Shown here piece by piece: positions 12,795 to 24,964 of a stretch of DNA of 64,000 nt (within the stretch, counting starts at the first letter, position 1; the number at the start of each line of letters is the position of its first letter). The DNA lies in NCBI GenBank assembly GCA_900073065.1, contig FJOG01000024.1, positions 655,048 through 719,047 of the forward strand, written 5' to 3'. The stretch comes from Phialocephala subalpina. Taxonomy: Eukaryota > Ascomycota > Leotiomycetes > Helotiales > Mollisiaceae. The notes under the pieces were generated by a model. The model saw only the letters and a list, made by a program, of their open reading frames with translations, had not been told where the DNA came from and searched no databases. Position numbers and translations under genes: made by a program.

Positions 12795-15545
12795 TCAAAT
12801 TCCTGCCGTCTCATTCCCCGGACTCCCAAAATCCGGCGGAGTCGGCCAACTATCAAGCACAACACTGTCACCAGCAAGCGTAAAATTCCACACCGCCTTC
12901 CCATCAACATCAACCACCAACCCATACTCCCCGGGGTAAAGCACCAAGTCCCCATTCTCATCCGTCCTCGCCAAACTTCCCAACGTCAACTTCAACGTCC
13001 CACTCGCACTATCACCAGCACCAATATCATGAATCCTAGTATAAGCGACTAGAGATTTCGATGGATAAGGTGTGGGACCGAAAGAGCCGGACAAGAAGCC
13101 GAGGGCGACGTAGGAGGATGAGACGGAGCCGGTGTTGGAGACGGTGACGGGGAGGGTGAGGAAGGGTGTTAGGTCTGGATACGAGGTTGAGTTGGTGGTG
13201 TTTGGAGGGGATGGGGGGAGGAGGGAGGAGATGCTGTAGGTGTTTGTGGAGGGTGTGGTGAGGGAGATGGTGAAGTCTGTGTAGTGGAGGCCATAGCCGA
13301 AGGGGAATGTGGGGGTGGTGGTGAGCCATTTGTAAGTTCGTCTGGGGGGCGTTAGCTTATGGAGATTGAGAGGAGAATGGGGAGGGGTACCCAGGATTGG
13401 TGGAACTGGGACGTAGGGACATGTCTGTCATGGGAACTTGACTGACGTAGTCCGCCTTCAGAGGTCAGTATAGATCTTGGAATTATGTTATGGTTAAGTC
13501 ACTTACAGGGTATTGGGTGACTGGAAGCCTTCCAGCAGGAGCTGTCTTGCCGGTCAAGATGTTCATGATTGCAACACCTCCATCCTGACCTGGATAGCCT
13601 CCCCAGACCAACGAGTTGACACCGCTGTTGTTTAGCAACGAAGCACTATCCACCATGGTACCCATCTGTACCACAACAAGAGGCTTCGACAAAGCCGAAA
13701 GCTGGTTAATCAAGTCAAGCTGAGTGCTTGGCCAACTGATGACGTTCCTGTCCTAACCAAATTATCAGCACGAAGTTTCTCCCAAATCACCAAAAAATAC
13801 TCACCATTCCCTCAGCCTCAACCGTGATATCAATCCCACCTACATAAACCACTGCATCAGCATCCTTCGCAGCATCCAACGCAGCCTCAAAATCCGTCGT
13901 ATTCGTCGAATTGATATCTGCTCCTTTAACAAAACTAACACTGAACCCAGCAGCCAATGCTGCATCAACAGGCGAATGCAAATACGGCGCAACACCATAA
14001 TAATTGCCTTGCATCTGCGTCGTAGCAGTTGCCCATGGCCCAATCATCGCCACGTTCTTAATGTCTGAGGAAAGAGGCAACGTCCCATCATTTTTGAGGA
14101 GGACAATACCTTCTTCAGCTGCTTTGAGGGCTAGAGCTTGTGACGCGTTGGTGGAGACATCGCTGAAACTCAGCTGACGGTAGGGCTGGATGGATGGTGG
14201 GTCAAAATAACCTAATTTGACGAGTGATGCGTAGCGACGAATGAGGGATCGGTCTAAGACAGAGATGTTGTATAGACCTTGAGTGTAAGCACTCCCGAGG
14301 TATTTGGGGTAGAAAGTCCCGCAGTCGAGATCTGTGCCGGCGTTCAAGCTGTCGGCTGCTGCTTGCTCGGGGGTACTGGTGTAGTTGTGTGGGTTGTAGA
14401 CGTTTTGGACAGCGTCACAGTCTGATGTGATCCATTGCTCTCCTTCCGACCAGTTCCAGTATTCTCTTAGGATGGTCTGGAGGAGATAGTTGTCTGCGCA
14501 AGTTGGTACGCCGTTGACTGCGTTGTAGGAGCACATGACCTGAAGACCGGGGGTCAGCAATGATCATTTTTTGAAGAGAATCAACAGCTCAACAGCACTT
14601 ACGGACTGTACATTAGAGTCTCGTGCACACGTCTGGAAAGGAGGCAGATAATACTCTCTCAAGTCCTGCGCACTGATGAGAGCATCAAATCCATATCTCA
14701 GGTTTCCTTCCCAGTCCTCAAGATCGTAGCCGGCGTAATGTTTGCACGTTGCAACAATCTTTTTGTAGGGCTGAGCATCAAGTCCTCCTTGGAGACCTAG
14801 AATCAAGTTATTGACATAACTTGACAGGTGGAATGGGTCTTCGCCAGGCGTCTCTTGGCCTCTTCCCCATCTGGGGCTAAGGATCATGTCAGTGTTGGTC
14901 ATGATCACGGAGATGAAGGACTTACTCTTTGAAAGGATTGATGTTCGGGGTCCAGTAATTCAATCCTGAGCGATTTCCATTGTTGAAAGCACGTGCCTCA
15001 GTGGACACGACGGTGGCAACATCGAAGATGAGCTGGTCGTCGAATGCAGCGCCCATCAGGATGGGTTGTGGAAATGAGGTGGCGTAGGAATAGTCATCAC
15101 CGGCACCTGCAAAGTCAACACCGGGCGAGCTTGCCACGCCATGAAGAGCTTCACTCCACCTGAGCCTGTCAGTGATCGGTTCAGGGCAGGGTACTTGAGA
15201 CCTAACCATTGATAGGCCGGAAGGCCAATCCTTGGAACACCTGGACTTGTATTTCCCGTGTTGTTGACTTTCTCTTCCATGGTGAAGAGTGCAACGAGCT
15301 TGTGTACATTTTAGCTGAGGGATCTGGGAACTGTATACGTGTGACTTACAGCTGTTGCTCTGGCGTATGGGTCCGCTTTCAAGTCGCATACTGTGTTATT
15401 GGCGAGCTGGAGATTCGAGTAAGTAGAACGTTCTAAAATGGTGAAGGACATTTTATGAACCTACCGGGCCATTGACACAGTCAGGAAAGCCTGCAAGGGC
15501 AAGACCAGAGAGGGCAACAAGGCCCAATGCAACAGCAACTGCCAT
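12795..15545 (-). CDS. xlnD: Secreted GH3 exo-1,4-beta-xylosidase
   Basis: Nine exons close in frame to 776 residues: 15545-15465, 15406-15350, 15298-15207, 15159-14926, 14876-14603, 14539-13805, 13752-13507, 13455-13391 and 13341-12795. The enzyme removes xylose from the non-reducing end of xylo-oligosaccharides. A signal peptide (MAVAVALGLVALSGLALA) starts the protein. Glycoside hydrolase 3 landmarks are WWSEALHGV, DPRWGRGQETPGEDP, KHYAGYDLE and WITSDCDAV, where Asp286 is the expected nucleophile. Then come LLKNDGTLPL of the C-terminal alpha/beta sandwich, RTYKW...FPFGYGLHYT, and a fibronectin-III-like end. Length and the SDC nucleophile context fit the fungal xylosidase branch rather than beta-glucosidases. 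The gene name follows the Aspergillus convention and indicates the family, not proven orthology. The gene is divergent from unknown sequence beyond 15.5 kb. Confidence 0.93.
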
Positions 15546-16968
15546 TGCGGATTGGAATCCAAGACACCTTCTTAAATTGTGATCGAGAGAAGTGACAGTA
15601 GCTCAATAACACAACTGGTGTGTTCCGTGAGGCCACGACTCATAGCCGCAAGGACCAAGCTGAACGCCACAATATATAAGTTTCAAACACGATATCCATC
15701 CACGATGATCCACCTCTCCGGGTAAATTCAATTTGCGGAGTATACACGAAAGACTTGCGGGACTTCATTTCCGGCAGAGAGATCCCTTCTCTCGGTACGT
15801 GAGGGACTTTCATCGCGTAAACTTTCGATTACAAAACATTAGACCGAGAAGCGCACGTATTGATACGTCACGATACACCGCGGGGTCGGATGCAGAGATC
15901 CATGAAATGCCCCGAAGAAAACTTTCTGGGCTTGAACCGGAGGCTCAATTGTCTTTCCCCTTAGTATAAAACAGAGAAACTATTGGTGCGCGTGGTTACA
16001 TGTGCCGAAGAGGCGTTGCGGATGTTGATCATCGGTAGCAGTGAGCCTAGTCGGTGCGGGGGCTTCGGGTCGACTGTGGGGAAACGAGGACACTTTGTAT
16101 TTTGCCTAAATGGAATGTTGACAATTGAGTACTAGGTCAAACAACCAGATGAACATGAAGCATCATACGAGGATACGTAACTTAAGATGATTACAAAGAA
16201 TGCAATCACGCCCACTAGTCGAACTGTCAACATAGGGGCGGCCGAAAGGCAGCTGCCGGCGACGAGACGAAAACGAGAACATCTCACTCGAGATGGATAT
16301 AAGAGATTCGAGAATACCAGCCAAAACGCTTTCAAGATGCTTCGATGCTTGTTGTCTACAAGACATTCGTCTCACAGCTCTCTTCCTTTCCCTACATGCG
16401 CAGAATCTTTGAGCCCAGCTCAGTCATCAATGTGTGTCCGAAACAGGTCAATCTTGCCAAAGCCGAAAGATTTCGGACGAAAACGGATATATCCCCAAAA
16501 CTCGTCATTGCAATCCAAAGCAAGTTTATCGGGTGTCTGTCAATCTGGTTGCCTGAATTCTAACAGGTATTTGGATCCAACTATGGTGTTTGCTGTTCGT
16601 GAGTACTTCTCTAACCCAGAATATTCTTCGTGGCGAAAATAGAGGCTAGATTGAATTGTATGACTTGTGTCCAAGGGCTAAGCTTGGGTTCTTCGCAAGA
16701 AAGTCCTCGAAAACCCATGGTCAACGATGCAGCCTTGGGATTTCTTGTGGCACTTGAGCTGACTCCGTTCGTTTCCGTTCCTGATCACAGTCGCCATGTC
16801 GAACGGAGCAATCTAAATCCGAGTGAGTGATGATTTCACAAGCTTGAAAACTCTAGCAGGCTCACAAGAAGTGAAATGTGACGTGTTCGCATCTCTTTCC
16901 TGATCTAATTCGTGTGTTGAGGCTATTTCTGGTACCACTTAAAATAGCTCATCGAGGCTGATAGGATC
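15546..16968. other. Intergenic, no gene recognised
   Basis: It contains the xylosidase promoter (first several hundred bases, read on the minus strand) and the downstream end of the transcription factor. Plus-strand frames at 16187-16642 and 16630-16830 have no domain and no splice support. Confidence 0.4.
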
Positions 16969-19258
16969 TCATTGTCCGAGCATCATCCAGTCGTTATCCG
17001 CGTCTAAAAGCCCTTGCCAGAAACTGTCGTCCATGAAAATCTGATCATTGTACAAGGCATGACTGGCCTCAGGCAGAAATAAATTCGCAGGTTCGTTTGG
17101 ATCATGATCAGCCATATAGCTATCCATTGACACAGGTGGAAGACTGGCGGCGTCCCGTCGATTTCCATTGCCCATGCCGCGAATCTGTTTGCAGCGTAAC
17201 TGTTTTATGTATCTAGTGAAGATTTCCGATTTTCCATGCGGAGTTCGTAGATGGACAATGGCCTCGAGCTTCTCGGTGACCTTGTCAATGACATTCACGT
17301 AATCCAATAGAGTGCGGGCGTGATCCAAATCCCATCCATCTGCGTTACTGAAGCACAGCTTAGCACCCAGGAGTAGAGCGTAGCCGTTGAGAATCCACAT
17401 AAAGTAAGGAAAGCTAACTGGAACCCTGATGCCAGGTGCGAAGTGGTCGTCGAAGTAAGATTTGACTGCTACGAGACAAGCATAGAGAGTCGTCAAACGG
17501 TGAGACTTGTCGTTTTCTTGCCAGAAGGGTCGATACAAGCCGATTTCGTAGAGACTGATCTCAGCAACTTGGAGGCATGAGACGACGGTCACTTTAAATA
17601 GTCAGCTTTCTATCATCGACGGGCGTTCGGTGAGGTACCCCATATACCGTCCATACCATCTCCTCGATGGGCTATTGGTACTGTCTGTTTGATGGCATCA
17701 AGCTCCTTCTGCAACACTGTCATATACCTGAATGACTTAGAGTTAGCAATTCCGTAACATAATCTGCAAATAAAGGTCTCTGTAATGACTTATAACCCGA
17801 AAAATTCACTTACATTCTAATCGGAACGGCACTCATTGGCGAGGAAACGTCCAGTTCTTGCAAGCTGCTGCTCATTTTCAAGACGACGTTCTGGATTGAC
17901 ACAAGGGGCATGATTAGGCGATCGGTATCGTATTCGTGCATGTCTGCGAGGGTTTTGCATACAGCTTCCAGGTGAGGAGTATAGAGTAGAGGATCCATTC
18001 GCCTGCAGCTTGAGGCTGTCATGGCCGAGAGAAAGAAGACCCCCGCAAGAGCTCTCCATTCTTCCAAGCATCTGGATAGCGTAGGTGTCTTCTTGTTTGG
18101 TACATCTCTTGACAAGCCATCGGGCCCGTCCAAGTCGAGGTTGTGCCGACTTTTCAGGCGTGCGCGATTTGTGATAACCCAAGTTTACGAGAAGTGATTT
18201 CTGTGGCATGAAGGATCAGTAAGCTTTCATCAAAGTCGTGGAAATTTTAGAGGGAGCGATATGACAAGAGCATCAACACCTACAGCAAGAAAAAGGAGGT
18301 TGGTCGCCTGTGGATTCGCAGCAGAGTGATAGTGATACCTCGTTGAGAGTCAGTCTCAGAAGCTAAGTATCTTGGTCGAGCCAGGCGAACAGAGAAAGGA
18401 TCGACTGACCAGGAAAGATGCACAAGAAGCGCCTGTAATAGGTCCAGACTCTTCTCCGATTTCATAAGTAGCCTCAAGCTGAATTCTTCCATGAGCTTCC
18501 AGCCCATGGCTTCTTGTCGAAGTGGCTTGTGGTACGAGCTGGCAGTCATCACAGCCTTCCATAGCATCGGCTTCTCTTGACGGAGACTTTCAGAGGTTGC
18601 TTCTGGTGGTATCACAACGAAAGGAAATTGGGGAGCTTGTTGAGTCCGGAACTCGAGGAGGAGAAATGAAGATTCCTGACGCTCGAGGCCAAAGTCAAAA
18701 GGATCCTTCTCCGCACTCCACGACTCGGAATGCTCCTTGTTGCTTTGGCAAGCGAGGAAGACAGGTTGGGCATCTTGTCCAGGGCCGAGCGCTGGCCCCT
18801 CCTCGGGAACTGGCGGCGTATTGCGCACTCGGTCTGCTGTTTCGAGGGATCTCGAAGGATAGACCGAGGAGTTTTGTACTTGCGTGTTACTCTCTTTCGA
18901 CTGGAGGAGGTTGACAAGGCTATCCAGTTTCTTCTCTAGCTGGGCCACTTGACTGAATCCTGTGTCAGCAGGGAGTCTTGTATCATCGGCATCGGCTCTC
19001 TCACGTAGATTGAGGCCGTTTGCGAGACGAGGACGTTGACGGCTCACAGTGCTTGTCAAGGCGGAGGCATCTCGAGAAACGTCAGTTCGGATGAAGCTTG
19101 ATTGGACGAAAATGGGATCACCGTTGGCACCGTCCCCTCTCTAGATTGGGGACGCATTTTACCTTCGCCTTGACACACGTCCCACAGGCTCTTAGGCCCA
19201 GGGCCTTGAGAGGAGTCGTCGAATCAGGGAACTCAAATCCGTCGCCTTCCATGTTCAT
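16969..19258 (-). CDS. Zn2Cys6 transcription factor with apparent 1-nt frameshift
   Basis: Seven exons (19258-19122, 19070-19005, 18952-18410, 18338-18284, 18200-17814, 17727-17657, 17591-16969) encode about 626 residues if one base is discounted. The binuclear zinc cluster is complete only after splicing the first intron: Cys25, 28, 35, 44, 47 and 54, followed by a basic SRKRPQ linker. A coiled-coil-like QLEKKLDSLVNLLQ segment comes next. The middle region matches the fungal-specific transcription factor domain (WYHYHSAANPQATNLLFLA, then CLEEWRALAGVFFLSAMTAS). Within exon 5 the frame of KSLLVNLGYHKSR must shift by one base to reach RHNLDLDGPDG near 18150-18165. No intron fits there. The gene is either recently inactivated or the base is a sequencing error. 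The family (nuclear DNA-binding regulator) is certain; its targets are unknown. Confidence 0.82.
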
Positions 19259-20362
19259 GACCAAGATCAGTAGATGAACCCACACGGAAGGAAGCTTTCG
19301 TCCGTTCTGAGATGTTCAAACAATATGAAATGGTTGGAGGAATTGAGAAAGGAGACGGGGAAAGGCATGTCGAGCGCCCACGGAAACGGCATGCCCGCTT
19401 CCGTGCTGACTGAGCAGACTTTGTCGTGCTTGGAAAGCCTTCAAGATGCTGACCCCCTGATCGCCTGGGACATTGACCTTCACAAAGTGTTGCCTCCAGA
19501 CGAGACCCTCATTTGTCTCTGGCCTTTCGAAAAAAAAGTTTGACGCTTGACGAAATTGAGACATCCTGAAGTGAGCCAAAGGGGGTACCTTAGCGTGAGA
19601 TACACGTGAAAGTCAGTCTAGCTAGAATTGGCATAGCGTAAACTTCTCTTGGCCCTCTTCATTTTCCTCTCCTTCCTTTCGATGCATCAACATCCGACAC
19701 TCGTCTCAATCCCGCAACAAATTATCCTGCGCGCCTGCAACGATGCAGCTCGTGGCGTTGATAGGGGGACCGCCTCTTTGCCTCTACGTCTTCGATTCTA
19801 GCCGTTATCTCATTCCTTGACTGGTCACTGAGCACAGCTGCGGAGTCAAATCCAGTCGCACAGTGCCGGCTCAAGATGGTCCCTTGGAATGTCACTCCGG
19901 ACTTACCGTTTCCAAATTTCTGTCTCTCACTTGAAGGAACAGCGGTCATGTTCTGTTTGTACGAGCTGGACGAAACATCCTCGGTTCTGAAAAAGTTCCA
20001 ATGGTACTGGACATTGAACGAGTCTGTGGCCGTATGACCTTTGGTGATACCAGTTTAAGCGTTCCTGCCGAGTGGCACCAAGGATGGCGACTAAAATCTG
20101 TCAATTTTGGCTTCGCCCCTTCGAATACAGCCTCGGCGCTTCTCCAGCATCCCATTGTCCTTCAAACAATCGTCGACATGATCTCACAAAGCAAGAGAAC
20201 TATCCTAAGACAGTTCGATTTACATAAATGGTATTGTTAGCCGTTCCATTTATTAGACAGGACTCTTCCCCTCACTCAGCGTATCAATCAGCGTTTCTCT
20301 ATTGTCAAACATCTGTCGAGATATCACTACATTGTCCTTCATCGCCGCTACTATCTGATACA
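19259..20362. other. Divergent promoter region, no gene recognised
   Basis: It lies between the minus-strand regulator and the plus-strand HsbA-like gene, so it should hold both promoters. Short frames (19274-19543, 19722-19949) have no recognisable content. Confidence 0.4.
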
Positions 20363-20899
20363 ATGGTTCATTTCAAGAGTCTTCTTTTACTCCTGCCAGT
20401 CGCTACTGGCCTCAATATCCAGAAACGATTCCAGTTCGGTCAACTCATTCTCGACGCTGTAACGATCGACAACAACATCAAAACTCTCACCTACGCGGTA
20501 GGAAACTGGACCGAAGCACAAACCATCTTTGGTGCAATCCCTATCCTCACAGACTCGAACACTCTAGGCGGATCCATCAACACAGGAGCTTCAAACGCCC
20601 AACAATCGCCTCCACTTACCGACGACCAAGCCGCCAACATCGCTGCTCTTGTCGAGGATTACATCACTCCGGACACCGCAACTCTCCTTGCTGCGATGAA
20701 GGCCAAGAAGCAAGACTTTACCGATGTAGGAGCGCTTGGGACTGTTCAAAGCCAGATCAATACACTGAGGGCGGATCAAACAAGCTATTCGAATGCTTTG
20801 CTCGCCATCATACCGGCCTCGGGCCAGCAACAGGGTCTGAACGATGCTGCGGTGGTTGATGGATACTTTGCGGATGCTGTCGCATACTTTGCTAGCTGA
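20363..20899 (+). CDS. HsbA-like secreted cell-wall protein
   Basis: A single exon encodes 178 residues starting at ATG 20363. A signal peptide (MVHFKSLLLLLPVATG) is followed by a compact, mostly helical alpha domain. Its spacing resembles the hydrophobic surface-binding protein A / cell-wall galactomannoprotein family (PF12296): VTIDNNIKTLTYAVGNWT, a central LTDDQAANIAALVEDYI, and a C-terminal DGYFADAVAYFAS. These proteins are secreted, bind hydrophobic surfaces or lipids, and can recruit esterases. The upstream frame is open for another 45 codons, but the signal peptide marks the likely start. It contains no cysteines, as usual for the group. The assignment rests on motif spacing and is fairly good, though weaker than that of the enzymes here. 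Confidence 0.78.
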   Translation: MVHFKSLLLLLPVATGLNIQKRFQFGQLILDAVTIDNNIKTLTYAVGNWTEAQTIFGAIPILTDSNTLGGSINTGASNAQQSPPLTDDQAANIAALVEDYITPDTATLLAAMKAKKQDFTDVGALGTVQSQINTLRADQTSYSNALLAIIPASGQQQGLNDAAVVDGYFADAVAYFAS

Positions 20900-21489
20900 T
20901 GGAACTGTATCCATCCTTGAAGTTGAAACAAGTCACTATGCTTGGTTGTATAGGGGAATCGTGGGGTAGCTGGGATGCGGGGTCGTCTTGAATTTCGTGC
21001 CTTTGTAGGTAGTTATGAAATGGAGGGTGCCAGCTTCAAGCCACCTTTTTGAATGTCCTCACCCAGAAGGGTAATTCAAAACCATCAACACAGGTCGTAT
21101 TTCCAGTCAGGATTATCGATCAGAAAATAAGCACATGTGAATGTTCCCAGTCAGAAGGGTCTTTCAAAGCATCTTCGAGCTCTAATGATTCTCTCTCAAT
21201 CACGTGCCAAAGTCGAATCCTGCCTTTTTTCGACATATAATACGTGAAAGGTCAGGCTACAACTATCTTTAATTAGTTTCTGTTCATATGTATGTGGACA
21301 TGAACAAACAAATAAGGAAGGCATGAATGTCCCTCATGTGTATGGAGTTTCAGGGGTACGCCATCTGATTGGCTTGCCTGGCCAGGCTAACGGCTGGCCT
21401 CTCCGCCGCCGTGAGGGACCTCTGGAATCATAGGAGCTGACAACCTCTTTCCTGAACCACGCTGCTACTGCAGAAAAATACCATGAGCA
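20900..21489. other. Intergenic spacer
   Basis: It contains the 3' region of the HsbA-like gene and the promoter and 5' leader of the TBC gene. Nothing else was recognised. Confidence 0.45.
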
Positions 21490-24400
21490 ATGTTCAACCT
21501 TTCAAGCCTTGTGCAGAAGGCTCAATCACTCATTGACCCCACACAGGCTCTCAACCTATCTGCGTCTGACCGCAATCCTGCCAAATCCACTCTATTTCGA
21601 CACCAGTTTCGACTGCCGGACTCCCAAACACCACTTCAAGAAATCACCGCTGAGCTCACAATATCCCCGCCGATCCAGTACTCTCCAAATGCTACCCAGG
21701 GTGAAAAGGACCGTGACCGGGATAGAGGATATCACTATGCTGGCAAGCTTCACCTGAGCGAGTCCTACCTATGTTTCTCGACGCAACCTACAAGCTTCCT
21801 GCAGACAGCCAGTACAAGCACATCATCCGGCTTTACGGGACAGACACATGGAGCAGGACCTGGAGGGAATGGATTCACACTTCCGCTCTGCGCCATTCGG
21901 CGAGTAGAGCGGTTGCATAGTCAATCCTACCAAGTATGCCCCTCAGCCGCAGTCTCACCGTCTCATAGCAAATCTAACCTCGATATAGTTCGCTTTGGCT
22001 ATTACGACATGGAACGGCATCAGCAATAACTCTGCGAACGAAACCTCCAAGACTCCTGCCTATCAACAGAAGATTACTATACAACTAGCGGGAAGCCGGC
22101 AGGCCTGCGAGAGATTTTGTGATGGATTAAAGAGGGGCCTTAAGTCTGGCGTTGGAGATGTGGGGAAGCTCAAGAGAGTAGTGGCAGAATGCTATTCGGA
22201 ATACTTACTACAAGGGGACGGGAAGAAGTCCGGCGAGCCCCCCGATGCTGGACTAGGAATGCTCTTTCGATACCCAGGCGATGCACGGAAACTACGAGAT
22301 CGCAGCAAGATGAGGTTATGGGGCGAATATCTTCGAGAAAATGGGCGGAATGTCACACTTATACGGCAACCTACCTTTCACAAGCTCATTCGAGTTGGTC
22401 TACCGAATCGATTACGTGGAGAAATATGGGAACAGACTTCGGGCTCGTTGTTTCTTCGATTAGAACATCCAACACAATATGCGGAGACATTGGCAAAGTA
22501 CGAGGGGCGAGATTCCTTGGCAATTGACGAGATTGAGAAGGACTTGAATCGAAGTCTGCCCGAATATCCAGGGTTCCAAAGCGAGGAGGGCATCGGTCGT
22601 CTCAGAAGAGTCCTTACAGCCTACAGTTGGACTAATGAGGAAGTCGGATATTGTCAAGCTATGAATATCGTGGTTGCTGCTCTCCTCATATACATGTCGG
22701 AATCGCAGGCTTTCTTCCTACTTTCTACCCTTTGCGATCGATTGCTTCCCGGGTACTACTCTACAACTATGTACGGCACACTGCTCGACCAGCGGGTTTT
22801 TGAATCGTTGGTGGAGAAGACCATGCCTATACTCTGGGAACATCTCGTCAAGTCCGACGTCCAACTTTCCGTCGTCTCTCTTCCTTGGTTTCTTTCGCTG
22901 TATATCAACTCCATGCCCTTGGTTTTCGCTTTCCGGGTTCTAGACGTGTTCTTTTTAGAAGGTCCAAAGGTTCTTTTCCAGGTCGGTCTGGCCATCTTGC
23001 GCATCAACGGCGAAGAGCTATTGGATGCTACAGACGACGGCGCTTTCATATCGGTATTAAAGGGCTATTTTTCAAAGCTAGATGAATCAGCGCATCCCAC
23101 GTCCACGAACGCGAAGCTTAGAGCAGTAACTCGCTTCCAGGAGCTCATGGTTGTTGCATTTAAGGAGTTTTCCGGCATCACACAGAGCAGTATTTCGGAA
23201 CAGCGCATGAAGCACAAGGATACTGTGCTCAACAGCATCGAGAGCTTCGCCAAGAGAACCTCAATACGCAATCTTGGACCAGACAGCAAACGACTAAGCA
23301 CTGATGACCTTGGAGCTTTGTACGATAGGTTTTATGCAATCCTTTATGAACGCCAGATGAGAAGTCAGATGATCCAGGAGGAGACGGAGCGACGGATGAA
23401 AGCAAGCAAAGCACGAGCCGCTGAGGTTGTGAATGGTCTTGGAGAAACCCAGAGTGTTGAGAAAGGTAGAGTCGGCTTAGGACCTAGTCCTACACTTATG
23501 GACTATGATGGGTTTAGGGAATTTCTCGCTGGTATCGCAAGATGGGCGATCACAGATTCGCCGACTCCCCCAGAGAAAGACCCGGCTTCCGATCGAGACA
23601 AGCATTCATACTTTGGTAATAGTGTGAGGCGGAGAGAGGTTTCGTTATCGCCTTGGGGTGCTGGCAATCCAGAGCCAGCTGACCACGAGTTCATGCAGCG
23701 TCTGTTCCGCCGATGGGATGTGGATATGCAGAACGCCTTGACATTACAAAATGTTGTCACTGGTATTGCACATATCAAGGGCAAAGGCGATATCATGGGT
23801 AGCATAACCTATTTTTTCGAACTTTACGACGACGATGGAGACGGAAAGGTCGACAGAGAAGGGATTTTACGAATATCCGAAGCCCTGTTGTTTCTGTCAC
23901 GCAGAGGTCTTGAAGGCTCATTGACACCATCAACTTCAATGACTGGGCTGAGCGAATACGAAGCTGGGAATGGCGGACAGACAGACGGTCCGCAAGGAAC
24001 TACGAATGAGCGATTCCTTAGCAGCGTCAGTGCCTTTATTAGACGTTGCTTCGAGTACGCCGACCCAGACCATCCACAGAACCAAGAGGCACCTGGCGAT
24101 TCTGGACATACTGATACACCAGACCCCAGTGCCTTAGATGTTGGCGAAGACAGTGACGAGGAAGAAGATCTCTTAGATCTCGGACCAGAAGCTTCTCCAA
24201 AACGAGGCAAAAAATCTACTGGGCTTCCCAGCAATCCTCCAGCATCAGGCAAGCAAGAGAATGGCAACCAACGTAGCGTCTCGAAAGCCCAAGCTGAAGC
24301 TGCCAATGCTGCTCTGGACCCGTCGAAACCTCTTCATATCACTTTACCTACGTTCCGCATGGTCGTGCTCGCAGATGAACTTCTCGAACAATTCTTCGAG

Positions 24401-24964
24401 TCTTCTTTCCCAGCTTCGTTCCGCATCTCAGATAAATTGACTCCTCCTGGTCCAGCATCCTCTTCGTCCAGTCTTACGACATTCTCTAACATCGGCTTCA
24501 ATCGAGCCAGCGCCGCCTCCTCTCAAGCCGCCTCAATTGTCGGAAGCAGTGCCGCCGGTGTTGTCCCACCAGGGAAGGGGCTCCGAGGTGTACTCGACAA
24601 CATCGTCACAGACGGCATGCGCGTCGCAGCAGAAGTCCGTCGTCGCATGGACGAAGCACAGAAGGAGCTTGAGAAGAACGCCGTTCACAGACCAGGTGAC
24701 GACGAAGAAGATGAAGAAGAGGGCTATGACGGCACTCATACTTCTAGCACCTATGGCGGAGATGCTGAACGCAGAAGTGTCCGTTCTGAAGATAGAGATT
24801 TGCTTGAAGGCGCTGATGCTGAGGCTATGAGCATTAGAGGCCAAGAAGGCGTCAGTGAAGTTAAGACGAGTACTTTGAGTCCTACAACCCCTACTTCAGC
24901 CGAACCGGGAAGAGCGAGGAGTATCAGCACGGCAACACAGAAGGTGGTGGAGTTTGAGCAGTGA
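21490..24964 (+). CDS. Rab GTPase-activating protein (GRAM-like, TBC, EF-hand)
   Basis: Exons 21490-21933 and 21989-24964 give 1139 residues. The N-terminal 200 residues carry a GRAM-like fold (YAGKLHLSESYLCFSTQP, then LCAIRRVERLHSQSYQ). The TBC domain starts at GLPNRLRGEIWEQTSG. Both catalytic fingers are present: the arginine finger in IEKDLNR (Arg336) and the glutamine finger in GYCQ (Gln371). An EF-hand loop, DDDGDGKVD, lies near residue 762, and the C-terminal third is acidic, Ser-rich and disordered. This architecture matches TBC1D8/TBC1D9 in animals and Gyp2/Mdr1 in yeasts, which stimulate GTP hydrolysis by Rab/Ypt proteins in endosome-Golgi traffic. The EF-hand suggests possible calcium response. 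The 55-bp intron has a GTATGC donor. This is the best-preserved housekeeping gene in the window. Confidence 0.95.
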
